Origin: Hallerella sp963629575
GTDB taxonomy: Bacteria; Fibrobacterota; Fibrobacteria; Fibrobacterales; Fibrobacteraceae
Assembly: GCA_963629575.1 (NCBI GenBank)
Contig: CAVGIM010000030.1
Location: 1 to 32,061, forward strand
Length of the DNA: 32,061 bases
Reading direction: 5' to 3'
Shown: positions 22,315 to 31,785 of the stretch, piece by piece
How positions within the stretch are numbered: the first letter of the stretch is position 1
Layout: each line of letters begins with the position of its first letter
Made by a program: the position numbers and the translations under genes
The notes under the pieces: generated by a model
Seen by the model: the letters and a program-made list of their open reading frames with translations, nothing else
Database searches by the model: none
What the model was told of the DNA's origin: nothing

Positions 22315-25300
22315 ATGAAAAAGACGTTTAAAATTGGCAAACAACCGTGGCTTGCGAAGCTGATTTTGGGTTTTGCGCTGTTGCTTGGCGTGGGGGAGGC
22401 TTGGGGAATGAGCTGTTCCGGAACCATTTACGTCTCGAATCCCGGAACGTGGAGCTCGATGTATCTGGTGATCGATGGGCAGTTTAACCTGCTTCCGAGT
22501 ACAACGCTTTCGAATGGCTGGTATTCGATCAATGCTCTAAATTATGGTTCCCAATATGCCAAGGAATTTTTCTTTGTCGCTTCGGAAGGTGGCTGGAACG
22601 ATTATGGAATAACAAGGACGCAATTCAATGAAACCGGTTGGTCTCAATCGGATAAATTTACATGCTCGGATTTTGGAACGGAAACGTCCCTATATATTTA
22701 TGAAGACCCGACAACGGCAGGGAAAACGGCTTTCTCGACGAATCCGCCGGATGCCAAGTACTTTTACTTCCTTCCGCCGGATGACCAGCTCTGGAACAGC
22801 TCGGTTCCGATGATCAGCATGGATGGCGGGGCGACGGGAGTTCCGATGTCCACCGATCCGACGCGTTGCGGCTGGTTCTACTATGTCTGGTTCAACCAGG
22901 AAGCGCCTTCTTCGGTGACGATTTTCAGGGATTCGGATACAGAACGGGAAGAAGTCCTGGGGTGGGACGGCTACGACGGGGTAGGGGCTGTCGGTGAAGC
23001 GACGCCTATCCCGATGAACGACGTATTCGCATCGTTTAACGCGAATACGCTTTTCTTTGTTTCCGACGCGAGCATGTGGCCCGAGACGATGGACGAAGCG
23101 GCCAAGGGATTTTCGATTGCGGATCCGATGGTCGATGGAAACTGCGAGTACAAGCTGGCGGCGATTATCTATGATACCGATGCGTCCTTGCATCCGGCGT
23201 TCAGTTGCTATTCGGCTGGCGGCGAAGGTTGCCAATATGGGGCGCAGGGAGTTAATTCTACGACAGCTCAGGCTGCAGTGAATGCCTGCATCGGCGTGAC
23301 GCACGGAATTGTACAGGATACGCTGGATGCGAACAAAAAGCCTCTCCTGAAGACCGCCGCGATGGGCGGCAAGGGAGAAACCTGCTTTATCAGCCAAAGC
23401 TATTTTGACCAGCTCTTCCGCCCGACTGCCGGTGTGAACGAAATGACTTGCTTTGACTTGCCGTTCAATCGCGATTCCTATGGAAAATGGGAATTCAATT
23501 CGGATTATTATACAAGTCCCGGAATCACGGTCCAAGGAGGCTTTTACCCTGCGGAAGCGACGACGGACGATAAAATCTTGACGGAATACGGTTCTTCTCC
23601 CGTTGCGGCGGCGCGTACGAAGCGTTTTGCGGAGGGTCCGGTCTTTGTCGGTCCGGCGCTCCGTGAAGTCGATGCGACGGAAAATGCCCAAAAATTCGAC
23701 TTGCTTTGCTCGGGTGCGGGATGGCTTGGCGGAATGGACGATTGTTCAGGGCGCTTTGGCGACGGTGATCACGACAAGGCTGCGATTGATACTTGGCTGG
23801 GGACGAAGGATGCATGTATTTGGGGATGGTCCTGCCAGGATAGCAAACCCGCAGGATGGCCGTCCTATAAGGATGGAACGGAAACGCTTGCCGCAACGGG
23901 TTCCCCGCGGTGGCAGTCACAAGCGGGACGCAACCAGCAGTTCTGCTTCGAAAGCCATGCGCAATTTGTCTATAAGCCGGGCCTTCGCTTCAATTTCCGC
24001 GGGGATGACGATATTTGGGTATTTATCGGTGGCAGGCTCGCTGTGGATTTGGGCGGAACGCACCTGGCCGCTCCGGGATATGCAGTCCTCGACAATTTGA
24101 CGGACAAGAACGGGAATCCGTTCAAGGAAGGAGAAACCTACGACCTGGACATCTTCTTCTGCGACCGCCGTACGACGATGAGCAACGTCCGCATCAATAC
24201 GAACATGTATATCCAGCAGAGCAACGGAATCAACTACACAAAGGATACCACCTACAGCGGCGAGGGAACCGCCTATCGGATTTGCTACGAGGAAACCGGT
24301 TCGGGCGACTGCGCTTCGGCTCTTTCGGGGACTTCCGCTTCGCAAAAGATTGTCTATTGCGGAGACGAAATCGAAAAGAAGGGCTTTTCCATGAGCTACA
24401 ACCTCTACAAGGGTTCGAGCATCTTCTCGAACGGCTCGACGACCTACGATTCGACGTGGTTCAAGTCGAAAGGCCCCGGCGTTTTCTTTGGCGGTGTCGA
24501 TCTTTCGAACTGGTATCGCCCGGTCATTAACAAGAAGACGATTGTCGGGCTTCCGTCGGGTTCCTACAAGCTGGTCGCTTCGATCAGCGGCAAGAAGACT
24601 TCCTGGTCGTTCCGCGTGGCGGGAAACCTGGATGTTTTGACCAAGAACGGCAAGGATTCCACGAATCACGTTTACGAGGTGAAGACTTCGGCGATGGCGG
24701 ACGTGCGGATTCCTGTCTATGTCGGCGCGATCGGCGAAGAAATCGATGGATATCTCGATGTCGATCTGGAAGGCGCGGTGGGCGAGTCCTATTCGCTCTC
24801 GTTCTCCGACGGGCTTCTCGTGTTTGCGGATTCGAACGGCACGACGCCGCTCACGAGTTCGGACCGCTTGACGGTCGGGGCAAAGGGCATCGATACCGTG
24901 TGGGCGACGATTCCGCTTTCGGCAATGACCGCACAGACGATGACGGGAACCATTTCCGTGCGCAAGGCGACTCTCGAACTTTCGTTCCAGCTCCCGGCGA
25001 TAGCCTTTGTGGATTCCTCGTATTCGCAACAGCTCGCGGGTTACGGCAACTGGGACATCAGCGCGGATTCTGTCCTGTATCGCGGTTCGGACTATGCGGC
25101 CTACGTGATGATGTATGACCCGACAAGCGGCGCCATTTGCGAAACGTGCAACTACGGACTGGAAGTCTATCCGGCCTCTGCGGGCGTGACCGGTCGTTCG
25201 GCGCTTGGGATCGTAAACGGCAAGGGCATCGTGAACTTCCGGTCTTCGGTTCTCTACCCGAATGCCGGCGACAGCGCGTTCTTTACCGTGACGACCATGG

Positions 25301-26625
25301 AAAACGAACTGATCGCGGCTTCCTGGCGCGGGCTCACCTTTATCGAACCGCCGGTCCCGATTCCCGACAGCGTGATGGTCTTCGATGCAAAGGGCAAGCC
25401 GATGACCTATGCGGGGCTCGACATGGCCTACACGAGCGCGGAATACTTGGACGGCATCGCGGATTCTATCTGGGTTCGCTACCACCGTCCGTTCCCGAAG
25501 GATTCCCTGCCGGATTCGATTCGCGTGGAATGGGCTCTCGATTCGGCCGATTACGTGACGATTACGGCGGAACAGATTCTTGCGGCGGCCAAGACGCTGA
25601 CCGACACGACATATGATTCGGTTCTCGTCTTTGGCGGGCTTGAACTTTCCTCGTCTGTCCAGACGGCTAGTTCCGGAAAGCTCCTCGAATCCTTTGCGAC
25701 ATACAAGAAGAACGGAGCCAAGACTTCCGGATCGTTCGATAAGGAGTTTACCGACAAGGTCGCCCCGATTATCTTGCGCGCGAACATTTCCGAGCGTTCG
25801 GAAGGTCTCTTCCAGGTGAAGGTCACCCTTTCGGAAAAGTTGCGGACGGACGAGTCGGCGGATGTCAAGTCGCTCTTTGGCTACTACCTGCGTTCGGCGA
25901 CGGACCTCGTGAACAAGTACCAGGCGGTGCCGGCTTCCAACGCGACGGTGGTCGATTCGTCGGTGACCATGTTCTTCAACCTGTCGAACGGGACGATTCC
26001 GCAGGCGGGAGACTATGTGCGTGCCCTGCCGAAGTTCTTGACGGACGCGGAAGGCAACGGGCTTTCGGACTACAATGCGACCGTTCCGTCTCCGTGGATG
26101 CTTCTCGAAGGCGATGCCGCTTCGACTATCGAAAGCATCAAGATGGGAACCGTCGATAATTCCGTCGATACCAGGAAGCCGAACATCGTTGCGCACCGCA
26201 TTGGCATTTACGATTCGCTCGGAACGGTCCGCGATTCCTTCCCGAATACGGTCGGCTATCTCATCAAGACGGACATGGGAAATATCCTGACGGATTCGCT
26301 CCTGGATGCGCAAATCAACAGCGGAAAGATTTCCCTTGCCGATGTCAAGCTGCGCTACGAACTCGACATCTTCACCAACCTGGGAACTTTTGTCGCGCAC
26401 AAGAGCCAGACGATCGCCTGTTCCGACAGCCTCTTTGACGGAGACTGCCGCACAAATCGCGGATACATCTATGTCGGCTGGAACATGGTGACGGACAAGG
26501 GACGCAAGGCGGGAACCGGTGCGTATATCGCAAAGCTCAGCACGCATGTAAAAGTCCCCATCAAGGGAAAGACCGGCAAGCACAACGTGACGCAGACTTG
26601 GGGCGTTCGGCGTTCTTCCAAGTAA
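22315..26625 (+). CDS. Large secreted fibro-slime domain protein
   Basis: This 1,436-aa protein begins with a signal peptide (1-31, basic head then LILGFALLLGVGEAWG). Residues about 440-640 contain a fibro-slime/PA14-like module with the core RGDDDIWVF (562-570) and LAVDLGGTH shortly after. This domain type is expanded in Fibrobacter surface proteins linked to cellulose adhesion and in Dictyostelium slime proteins. The remainder is a series of beta-rich, Ig-like segments. Near the end YIYVGWNMVTDKGRKAGTGAYIAKL resembles the FlgD-type Ig fold often found at the C-terminus of exported proteins. GGAG lies 6 nt before the chosen ATG; the open frame extends 46 codons upstream without a signal peptide, so that part is not used. 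Role in adhesion is inferred. The long antisense frame is a shadow. Confidence 0.92.
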   Translation: MKKTFKIGKQPWLAKLILGFALLLGVGEAWGMSCSGTIYVSNPGTWSSMYLVIDGQFNLLPSTTLSNGWYSINALNYGSQYAKEFFFVASEGGWNDYGITRTQFNETGWSQSDKFTCSDFGTETSLYIYEDPTTAGKTAFSTNPPDAKYFYFLPPDDQLWNSSVPMISMDGGATGVPMSTDPTRCGWFYYVWFNQEAPSSVTIFRDSDTEREEVLGWDGYDGVGAVGEATPIPMNDVFASFNANTLFFVSDASMWPETMDEAAKGFSIADPMVDGNCEYKLAAIIYDTDASLHPAFSCYSAGGEGCQYGAQGVNSTTAQAAVNACIGVTHGIVQDTLDANKKPLLKTAAMGGKGETCFISQSYFDQLFRPTAGVNEMTCFDLPFNRDSYGKWEFNSDYYTSPGITVQGGFYPAEATTDDKILTEYGSSPVAAARTKRFAEGPVFVGPALREVDATENAQKFDLLCSGAGWLGGMDDCSGRFGDGDHDKAAIDTWLGTKDACIWGWSCQDSKPAGWPSYKDGTETLAATGSPRWQSQAGRNQQFCFESHAQFVYKPGLRFNFRGDDDIWVFIGGRLAVDLGGTHLAAPGYAVLDNLTDKNGNPFKEGETYDLDIFFCDRRTTMSNVRINTNMYIQQSNGINYTKDTTYSGEGTAYRICYEETGSGDCASALSGTSASQKIVYCGDEIEKKGFSMSYNLYKGSSIFSNGSTTYDSTWFKSKGPGVFFGGVDLSNWYRPVINKKTIVGLPSGSYKLVASISGKKTSWSFRVAGNLDVLTKNGKDSTNHVYEVKTSAMADVRIPVYVGAIGEEIDGYLDVDLEGAVGESYSLSFSDGLLVFADSNGTTPLTSSDRLTVGAKGIDTVWATIPLSAMTAQTMTGTISVRKATLELSFQLPAIAFVDSSYSQQLAGYGNWDISADSVLYRGSDYAAYVMMYDPTSGAICETCNYGLEVYPASAGVTGRSALGIVNGKGIVNFRSSVLYPNAGDSAFFTVTTMENELIAASWRGLTFIEPPVPIPDSVMVFDAKGKPMTYAGLDMAYTSAEYLDGIADSIWVRYHRPFPKDSLPDSIRVEWALDSADYVTITAEQILAAAKTLTDTTYDSVLVFGGLELSSSVQTASSGKLLESFATYKKNGAKTSGSFDKEFTDKVAPIILRANISERSEGLFQVKVTLSEKLRTDESADVKSLFGYYLRSATDLVNKYQAVPASNATVVDSSVTMFFNLSNGTIPQAGDYVRALPKFLTDAEGNGLSDYNATVPSPWMLLEGDAASTIESIKMGTVDNSVDTRKPNIVAHRIGIYDSLGTVRDSFPNTVGYLIKTDMGNILTDSLLDAQINSGKISLADVKLRYELDIFTNLGTFVAHKSQTIACSDSLFDGDCRTNRGYIYVGWNMVTDKGRKAGTGAYIAKLSTHVKVPIKGKTGKHNVTQTWGVRRSSK

Positions 26626-26633
26626 ACGCAAGG

Positions 26634-26664
26634 AAAACGCTCCGACGAATTTCGGGGCGTTTTT
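26634..26664 (+). terminator. Terminator of the fibro-slime gene
   Basis: A 12-bp stem, AAAACGCTCCGA / TCGGGGCGTTTT (one T-G pair), is followed by a T run, 9 nt after the stop codon. Confidence 0.85.
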
Positions 26665-26668
26665 CATG

Positions 26669-26700
26669 AAAAGGCGCATCGATTTCGCGGTGCGCCTTTC
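26669..26700 (-). terminator. Terminator of the helicase-like gene (minus strand)
   Basis: A 12-bp stem, AAAGGCGCATCG / CGGTGCGCCTTT (one T-G pair). Read on the minus strand it is followed by TTTTCAT, 40 nt after the stop of the convergent gene. Confidence 0.7.
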
Positions 26701-26739
26701 TCTTGGAAACTCAGGAAGATTTTCCGAAAATCCCTTTTT

Positions 26740-29700
26740 TCAAAGAAGTCCCAGGGTTTCCCGGATCGTCTGCTCGTCCGTGTCGGGCGGAAAGAGCGAA
26801 CGCTCTTCGGGAGAAACATAGAGAAGCGCGCGTTCTTCGTCGGGAAGCCCGGAACGATCGCGAAGGACGGTGGGCGTCTCCCTGGTCGAATAGAAGAACG
26901 AACCGGTCTTGTAAAACGCCTTGTCGGCAATGCCTTTCGAAATGGCGGACTTGATTATCCGGACGACGGCGGGGCCTGCGCGGTGCAATCCGTGAAAATG
27001 GAGGATGCGCCGAATCAGGCTCTTTTCGTGAATCGGGGATTCGCTATCTACGTAGAATTGCAGCTGCTTTTCGAGAGCGTCTTCGTCGGTTTCCGGGATT
27101 GGCGTGCCTGCCTCGCCGGGAAAGTTCTCGATTCGATATGGCACGGTCCGTATCGGTGGCGATTCTTCCCGTTCTTCTTTCGGTGCGGCGGCGGGCGCGA
27201 CGCTCTGCTCGACAGCGATGGTCGCGAGGACGTGATTCCGTTCGTCCGCGGTGGAGCGGAACCAGTTTGGACACCAGAGAGAAATTATCTTCCAACCGAG
27301 CCGCTTGAGAAGCTTTGGGCGGACGTATAGCCTGTCTTCGACGCTATGCGATAGAACGCGGTCTGCAGAATCGGTATCGATTCCGAGGAGAAAGCGTTCC
27401 GGGTTGTTTGCGTCATGTACAGCGAAGGGAAGAGTGAACCCGTTGTATCCCCAGTTTTTTTCGAAGGAAAACTCGCCATTGTCGATTTCCCGGCAAATCT
27501 CTTCTTCTAGCGGAGAAAGAATCCGGTTGGAATGGAAGAGGGAAGCAGACGAAGCGCTTGCCGCAAAATGCAGAAATTCCAGATAGCTTTGGACACCCGG
27601 ATTGAGGGAAACCGTTTTTTCGGGAATTTCCGCGGCGATGATTTTCAGGCTGGATGCGGCGTGCGTTGCACAGACGTTGACATGCTTGGTCGTGACGTTT
27701 TGACCGGCGACGGTTGCGCCCGATTCCGCGCAAACGAGAATTGCGTCCCGATATTCTCCGACAGCCTGTTCGGGGCGCTTGACGTAGGGAGCCTGGAGCG
27801 GATCCTTCGCGGAGAGGAACTGGGCAAGATCGGGATGCGCGGAGATGTTCTCCCGCATCTTTTCGAGAATTTCCTCTCTGCGCTTTTCGGTAAAGACGAG
27901 GATGCCGAGCGTTTGCGTAGGATGCTGTTCAAGATGCCGCGCTGCGGTTTCCACCACGGACGCTGGCAAGTTCTTTTCGATGGCGACCTGGATAGGGTTT
28001 GCTTCGCAGGCGTTTGGCGAGGGAAATTCTAGAATCCGTCGGTCATAGAAATTTCGGTTGGAAAAATCGACGAGCAGGGGATGACGGTGCAGAACGTCGA
28101 GCGAGAGACAGGAACGCTTGGCGCCCTTGTAGAGGGAATAGGAAAGGATGTTTTCGAGGTGCGGAGCGGAAAAGGCGTCTCGGGGCGCCGGATCGAGAAT
28201 CTGGGAAAACTTTGGCGTCGGAAGATTGGAGTCGCCGAGAAGGATCGTCTGTCGGGAACGGAAAACCGCGGGCAAGGCCTGGAGGGGAGTCGTCGCGTCG
28301 GCATCGAGGCATATCGCGACATCGAATGCCGTTTCCCCGGATAACGTCGCGGTTTCGTCTAACGGAAGAATGGCGAGAACGTCTGGGCTTTTTTCGCGGG
28401 ATTCCTTGAAATGCTTCAGGTTCATCGCGGCGAGAACATCGGTCGCGGCCTGAAAGTCCTTGGCGTATCGGGAATGCGCCTTGGGCGAAACGGAAAACAC
28501 TTGCGGAAAAATCTTGCAGGCGTTCTGGATCTGTACGGAATTCCAGAAACGGGAAAAGTCTATCGCTATGGATTCTTTTTGAAAGTTGGTTTCCAGAAGA
28601 GCCTTTTCCAGGTTGAAAAGCCCGTGCTCTCGAAGCTTTTGATACTTGGCGTTGATTTGTACGTAATCCGAAATCAGGGAAAAGGATTCCTGCCACTTCC
28701 GGATGAGGGCCGCCTGTTCTTCGACCGAGCCGTATTCGTCGGGATTTTCTAGGGACAGATCTCGGCAAAGCGCTTCGAATTCGGAATTCGCTTCATGACA
28801 AAGCCTGTTCAGCGCACTGGCGTCGGGAATGCTTTCCTGGATGGAACTGTATTTGGAAAGAATCGATAGCGAGAGATTCGCGGTCTTGTCCTTGGGGAGC
28901 TTTTTTCGAAACGCAAAAAGCCACTCTACTTTCGATTCGAGAGTTTTCCAGTCGGTGTGTTCGAATTGCCAGTCCTTTCCGAACAGGCGCAACGCCATGA
29001 CGGAGGAATTCTTGTAGAGCTTTTTGCACTCTTGCAGCTGGACGAGACGATCGGTCAGGTCGAGAAGCTCGGCGTCCGTCTTTACCGACTTGGGGTTTTT
29101 CAGCGTCCGCAGAAGCGTATTCTTTGCGTCGTGGTAGTATTCCGAAAAAAACTTGAATTTTCGGTTCTGGTTGTTTTGTAGAATTTCCCGCGGAGCGCCC
29201 AGTTGAATGTCGATGGCTTCGGAAACATATATTGGAGATCCGTTTCGGCGAAATTCCGACCAGATCTTCCCCGCATTGGGAAGGGCGAGAAGGGTTTCTT
29301 CGTAGGTGTCCCAGTCCTTGGATTCCAAGTCCCACCCTTCGAACGAGGGCGTATTGGAATTGAATTCCGGCGTGATGGCTTCGCTGATTCGGGACAGTGC
29401 GGAAATATCGATGTTCCCTTCGAAGGAAAAATCTCCGGAAACGCTTTTGGCGAGCGTTGCGAGCGTCTGGTACTTGGAATTTGCGCTTTGCAGCTTTTGG
29501 AACAGCTCCGCCTTTTGGGCTTCGTCGATGGCGGTGAGATCTAGTCCCTTGAAGGCGTTGAGCGCTTTTCGGGATTCGGGCTTTGCCTGTCTTTCCAGAA
29601 TGTCCCGGATGACTTCCTGCAGCAGGCGAAAGTCCTCGCGGCTCAGGTTTTCGGCTCCGAGGAACGTGGAATCCGGCCAGACTTTTTTGGGCGAAACCTT

Positions 29701-30813
29701 GTTCAGGGCGACGAGCGCCTCCGAAAGCGTGGAGTTTCCCGGCGGAATCGGCCGGTTTACCGCCCGACTGTAATCGACCAGGACGCTTCGGATGGACGCC
29801 AGGGATTCCCTTGACTTTTCGAGAGTCGTGTCGCATTGGATAGATACTTGCGATTGCAAAACGCGTTCGAGGCGCGTTCGGGAAATGCTTTTCCTGTATG
29901 TGACTAGTACCTTTTTTCCGCGGGCGACATTTTCGGAAACGAGATTTGCGGCAAAGTCTTCCTTGGCAGAACCGGGCGGCGTCTCGATGACTTCAATCCT
30001 GTTTCTGGAAGAAAGCGCTTCGACTAGAATCGTGTTCGCTTCGGAATCCATGGGGCGGACGAAAAAATGTTCCGCCGGGTTGAAAATTTCGTCCGGGTTT
30101 CTTTCGTCGATGTCGGAATCGACAACGTGGAATCCGCTTGGAGAAAGAAGATCGCTTGCGGAGAAATTTTCCGAGGAGGATTTGTCGTTCCATCTTTCGG
30201 ATTCGCAGTCCTGGTGCGCGAAAAGGCTTGCCGCGTCGAAGAATCCGAGAAACATGCCGCGCGAAGTGCTTTTCCACCCGGCGACGGCATCGACAGCCCG
30301 TTCTACGGCGAGAAAGTATTTTCGCGCCTGGAAGGTCGAACCGTCCCAGAAGATTTTCGCGGGCGGAAGCTCGATGATTTCCCTGCTTTTTATCCGCAGG
30401 GGAACGTTTTCGACGGGTGCGACGCTTTTCGGAGAAACCGTCAGGTTTTCCGCGTCAAGCGTGACGGGAACAAATAGCAAAGGGGCGGTATTCTGGGCAC
30501 GCAGAAATCCGATGGAGAGAAAAAGATTTTGCGATCCGGTTTCGTCTTCTAGGGTGCGCAGCGCGCTTCGAAAGGCTTCGAACGTGTTTTTTTGCTCTTC
30601 TTCCGTAAAGGTGGCGCTTGTCGGGGCAAAAAGCGCAAGCGGCAGGGCGATGGGCTTCCGATACCATTTTTCCAAAAAGGGGATGCCGTCTTCCGCGATG
30701 AGCGGCGTCTGGAACTTGTCTTTTGAACGGATGTTTAAAAATCTGCTTTTTGAACCCAAATCGAACGAAGCGATGCGTAAGTCTTGAATTTTGGAAAAGA
30801 GTGCGTCCGCCAT
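26740..30813 (-). CDS. DUF4011 / SF1 helicase / MTES_1575 nuclease / DUF3320-type protein with replaced catalytic motifs
   Basis: This 1,357-aa protein has the order of the Hhe-type defence proteins. About 10-35 resembles DUF4011 (LRIASFDLGSKSRFLNIR). About 260-1060 is an SF1 helicase scaffold, about 1115-1180 a Vsr-like nuclease (NGFTLPFAV, LGIDTDS, LLKRLGWKIISLWCPNWF), and about 1255-1320 DUF3320 (HEKSLIRRIL...GLHRAG). Scaffold motifs persist, for example FSNRNFYDRRILEFPSP and ILVFTEKRREE. Catalytic ones do not: Walker A reads PPGSAKED (near 29958-29984) for PPGTGKS, Walker B reads LDADA (near 28291-28309) for FDEAS, motif VI reads ATHAAS for ITRARS, and the nuclease IDLAV reads LPFAV. The frame is fully open. 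ATG 30813 is preferred over a TTG at 30834. It lies 17 nt after gluQ, probably co-transcribed. It may be a scaffold, a regulator, or a decayed defence gene. Confidence 0.85.
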   Translation of the reverse strand: MADALFSKIQDLRIASFDLGSKSRFLNIRSKDKFQTPLIAEDGIPFLEKWYRKPIALPLALFAPTSATFTEEEQKNTFEAFRSALRTLEDETGSQNLFLSIGFLRAQNTAPLLFVPVTLDAENLTVSPKSVAPVENVPLRIKSREIIELPPAKIFWDGSTFQARKYFLAVERAVDAVAGWKSTSRGMFLGFFDAASLFAHQDCESERWNDKSSSENFSASDLLSPSGFHVVDSDIDERNPDEIFNPAEHFFVRPMDSEANTILVEALSSRNRIEVIETPPGSAKEDFAANLVSENVARGKKVLVTYRKSISRTRLERVLQSQVSIQCDTTLEKSRESLASIRSVLVDYSRAVNRPIPPGNSTLSEALVALNKVSPKKVWPDSTFLGAENLSREDFRLLQEVIRDILERQAKPESRKALNAFKGLDLTAIDEAQKAELFQKLQSANSKYQTLATLAKSVSGDFSFEGNIDISALSRISEAITPEFNSNTPSFEGWDLESKDWDTYEETLLALPNAGKIWSEFRRNGSPIYVSEAIDIQLGAPREILQNNQNRKFKFFSEYYHDAKNTLLRTLKNPKSVKTDAELLDLTDRLVQLQECKKLYKNSSVMALRLFGKDWQFEHTDWKTLESKVEWLFAFRKKLPKDKTANLSLSILSKYSSIQESIPDASALNRLCHEANSEFEALCRDLSLENPDEYGSVEEQAALIRKWQESFSLISDYVQINAKYQKLREHGLFNLEKALLETNFQKESIAIDFSRFWNSVQIQNACKIFPQVFSVSPKAHSRYAKDFQAATDVLAAMNLKHFKESREKSPDVLAILPLDETATLSGETAFDVAICLDADATTPLQALPAVFRSRQTILLGDSNLPTPKFSQILDPAPRDAFSAPHLENILSYSLYKGAKRSCLSLDVLHRHPLLVDFSNRNFYDRRILEFPSPNACEANPIQVAIEKNLPASVVETAARHLEQHPTQTLGILVFTEKRREEILEKMRENISAHPDLAQFLSAKDPLQAPYVKRPEQAVGEYRDAILVCAESGATVAGQNVTTKHVNVCATHAASSLKIIAAEIPEKTVSLNPGVQSYLEFLHFAASASSASLFHSNRILSPLEEEICREIDNGEFSFEKNWGYNGFTLPFAVHDANNPERFLLGIDTDSADRVLSHSVEDRLYVRPKLLKRLGWKIISLWCPNWFRSTADERNHVLATIAVEQSVAPAAAPKEEREESPPIRTVPYRIENFPGEAGTPIPETDEDALEKQLQFYVDSESPIHEKSLIRRILHFHGLHRAGPAVVRIIKSAISKGIADKAFYKTGSFFYSTRETPTVLRDRSGLPDEERALLYVSPEERSLFPPDTDEQTIRETLGLL

Positions 30814-30830
30814 ATACACGCAATATAATT

Positions 30831-31715
30831 TCAAATGGCGGGAAAGAGAAATTTTTTTGCGATTTGGATGGCTTCATGGACAGAAAGGCTTTTTGAATCT
30901 GGCTGGAGACTGGCTTCGTGGCAAACTTCCCCGAGGAGTTTTTCCGGGGTGATTCCCGCGTCGCGCTCTCCGCGGATGCTTGCCGCATGTTCCCGCTTGG
31001 AAAGCTTTTTTCCGGAGGGAGAGAAGAGGAGGGGATGATGCAGGAAAAGCGGTGGAGTGTTTCTCCCGAGAGCCTTGGCCAAGGCTATCTGGCGGGCTGT
31101 CGAGTCCAGAAGATCCTTGCCGCGAACGACAAGCCCGATGTCTTCTTCCATGTCGTCCGCGACGACGGCGAACTGGTATGTCCACTGCCCAAGCCTGTCC
31201 CTTAGCGCGAAGTCTCCGCACTGTTCGCTGGGATTTTCACGGAAATTTCCGAGGAGAAGATCGTGCCATTCTACCGTTTCGTCCGGGGTCTTGAACCGGA
31301 CCGCGAAATCCTTTGCAAAGGGAAGTTTCCGTTCGCGGCAATGCCCCCGGTAGATGGCTTCGCCGCTTGGACCTGTCGGATTGGTTTCGAGGATAAACCT
31401 TCGGGAACAGTCGCAGGCGTAAACGAGCTTTTGGGATTCGAGAAGTTCCAGAAAGCGCTTGTAGCGGTCGGTGTTTTGACTTTGGATGGATTCCGCTTCC
31501 CAAACGAATCCGAGCCATTCGAGGTCTTTGCGGATAGCGTCGATGTAGGCGGGACGTGCGCGGCTTTGGTCGTGGTCCTCGATTCGGAGGCGAACGCGGT
31601 ATCCGAGCTTTTCGGCGGCGGCATAGACGAATAGGGCGGAGAGGACATGCCCGCGGTGCAGAAAACCGGTCGGGCTGGGGGCAAAGCGGGTAAATTTCGT
31701 GGTGGTCGTCGCCAT
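30831..31715 (-). CDS. gluQ: Glutamyl-Q tRNA(Asp) synthetase
   Basis: GluQRS attaches glutamate to the queuosine at position 34 of tRNA-Asp. The 294-aa protein lacks the anticodon-binding domain of glutamyl-tRNA synthetase, as expected. It shows FAPSPTGFLHRGH (11-23, HIGH equivalent), the zinc site C101-x-C103 ... Y122-x3-C126 typical of GluQRS, and KKLSKRE (KMSKS equivalent). The ATG at 31715 matches the family start; a longer frame runs up into repeat DNA. TATATTGG (31727-31720) ends 4 nt before it, the same spacing as in mnmA, again implying a nearly leaderless mRNA. The helicase-like gene follows 17 nt downstream. Confidence 0.96.
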   Translation of the reverse strand: MATTTTKFTRFAPSPTGFLHRGHVLSALFVYAAAEKLGYRVRLRIEDHDQSRARPAYIDAIRKDLEWLGFVWEAESIQSQNTDRYKRFLELLESQKLVYACDCSRRFILETNPTGPSGEAIYRGHCRERKLPFAKDFAVRFKTPDETVEWHDLLLGNFRENPSEQCGDFALRDRLGQWTYQFAVVADDMEEDIGLVVRGKDLLDSTARQIALAKALGRNTPPLFLHHPLLFSPSGKKLSKREHAASIRGERDAGITPEKLLGEVCHEASLQPDSKSLSVHEAIQIAKKFLFPAI

Positions 31716-31719
31716 TTTT

Positions 31720-31727
31720 CCAATATA
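31720..31727 (-). promoter_or_regulatory. Promoter core of gluQ
   Basis: TATATTGG on the minus strand matches TAnnTTTG at all but one base, with 4 nt to the ATG. A clear TTTG about 19 nt upstream is not seen. Confidence 0.35.
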
Positions 31728-31785
31728 GCATTCGATGTCAGGCATTTGCCGATTCCTAGCGCGGAGAATGGAGTCAGAGCTTAGA

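Noticed and set aside
23917..26679. Long open frame (920 codons) on the minus strand opposite the fibro-slime gene
   Set aside because: Arg/His/Asp-rich shadow of the sense codons with no start context, and it runs through the terminator of the real gene.
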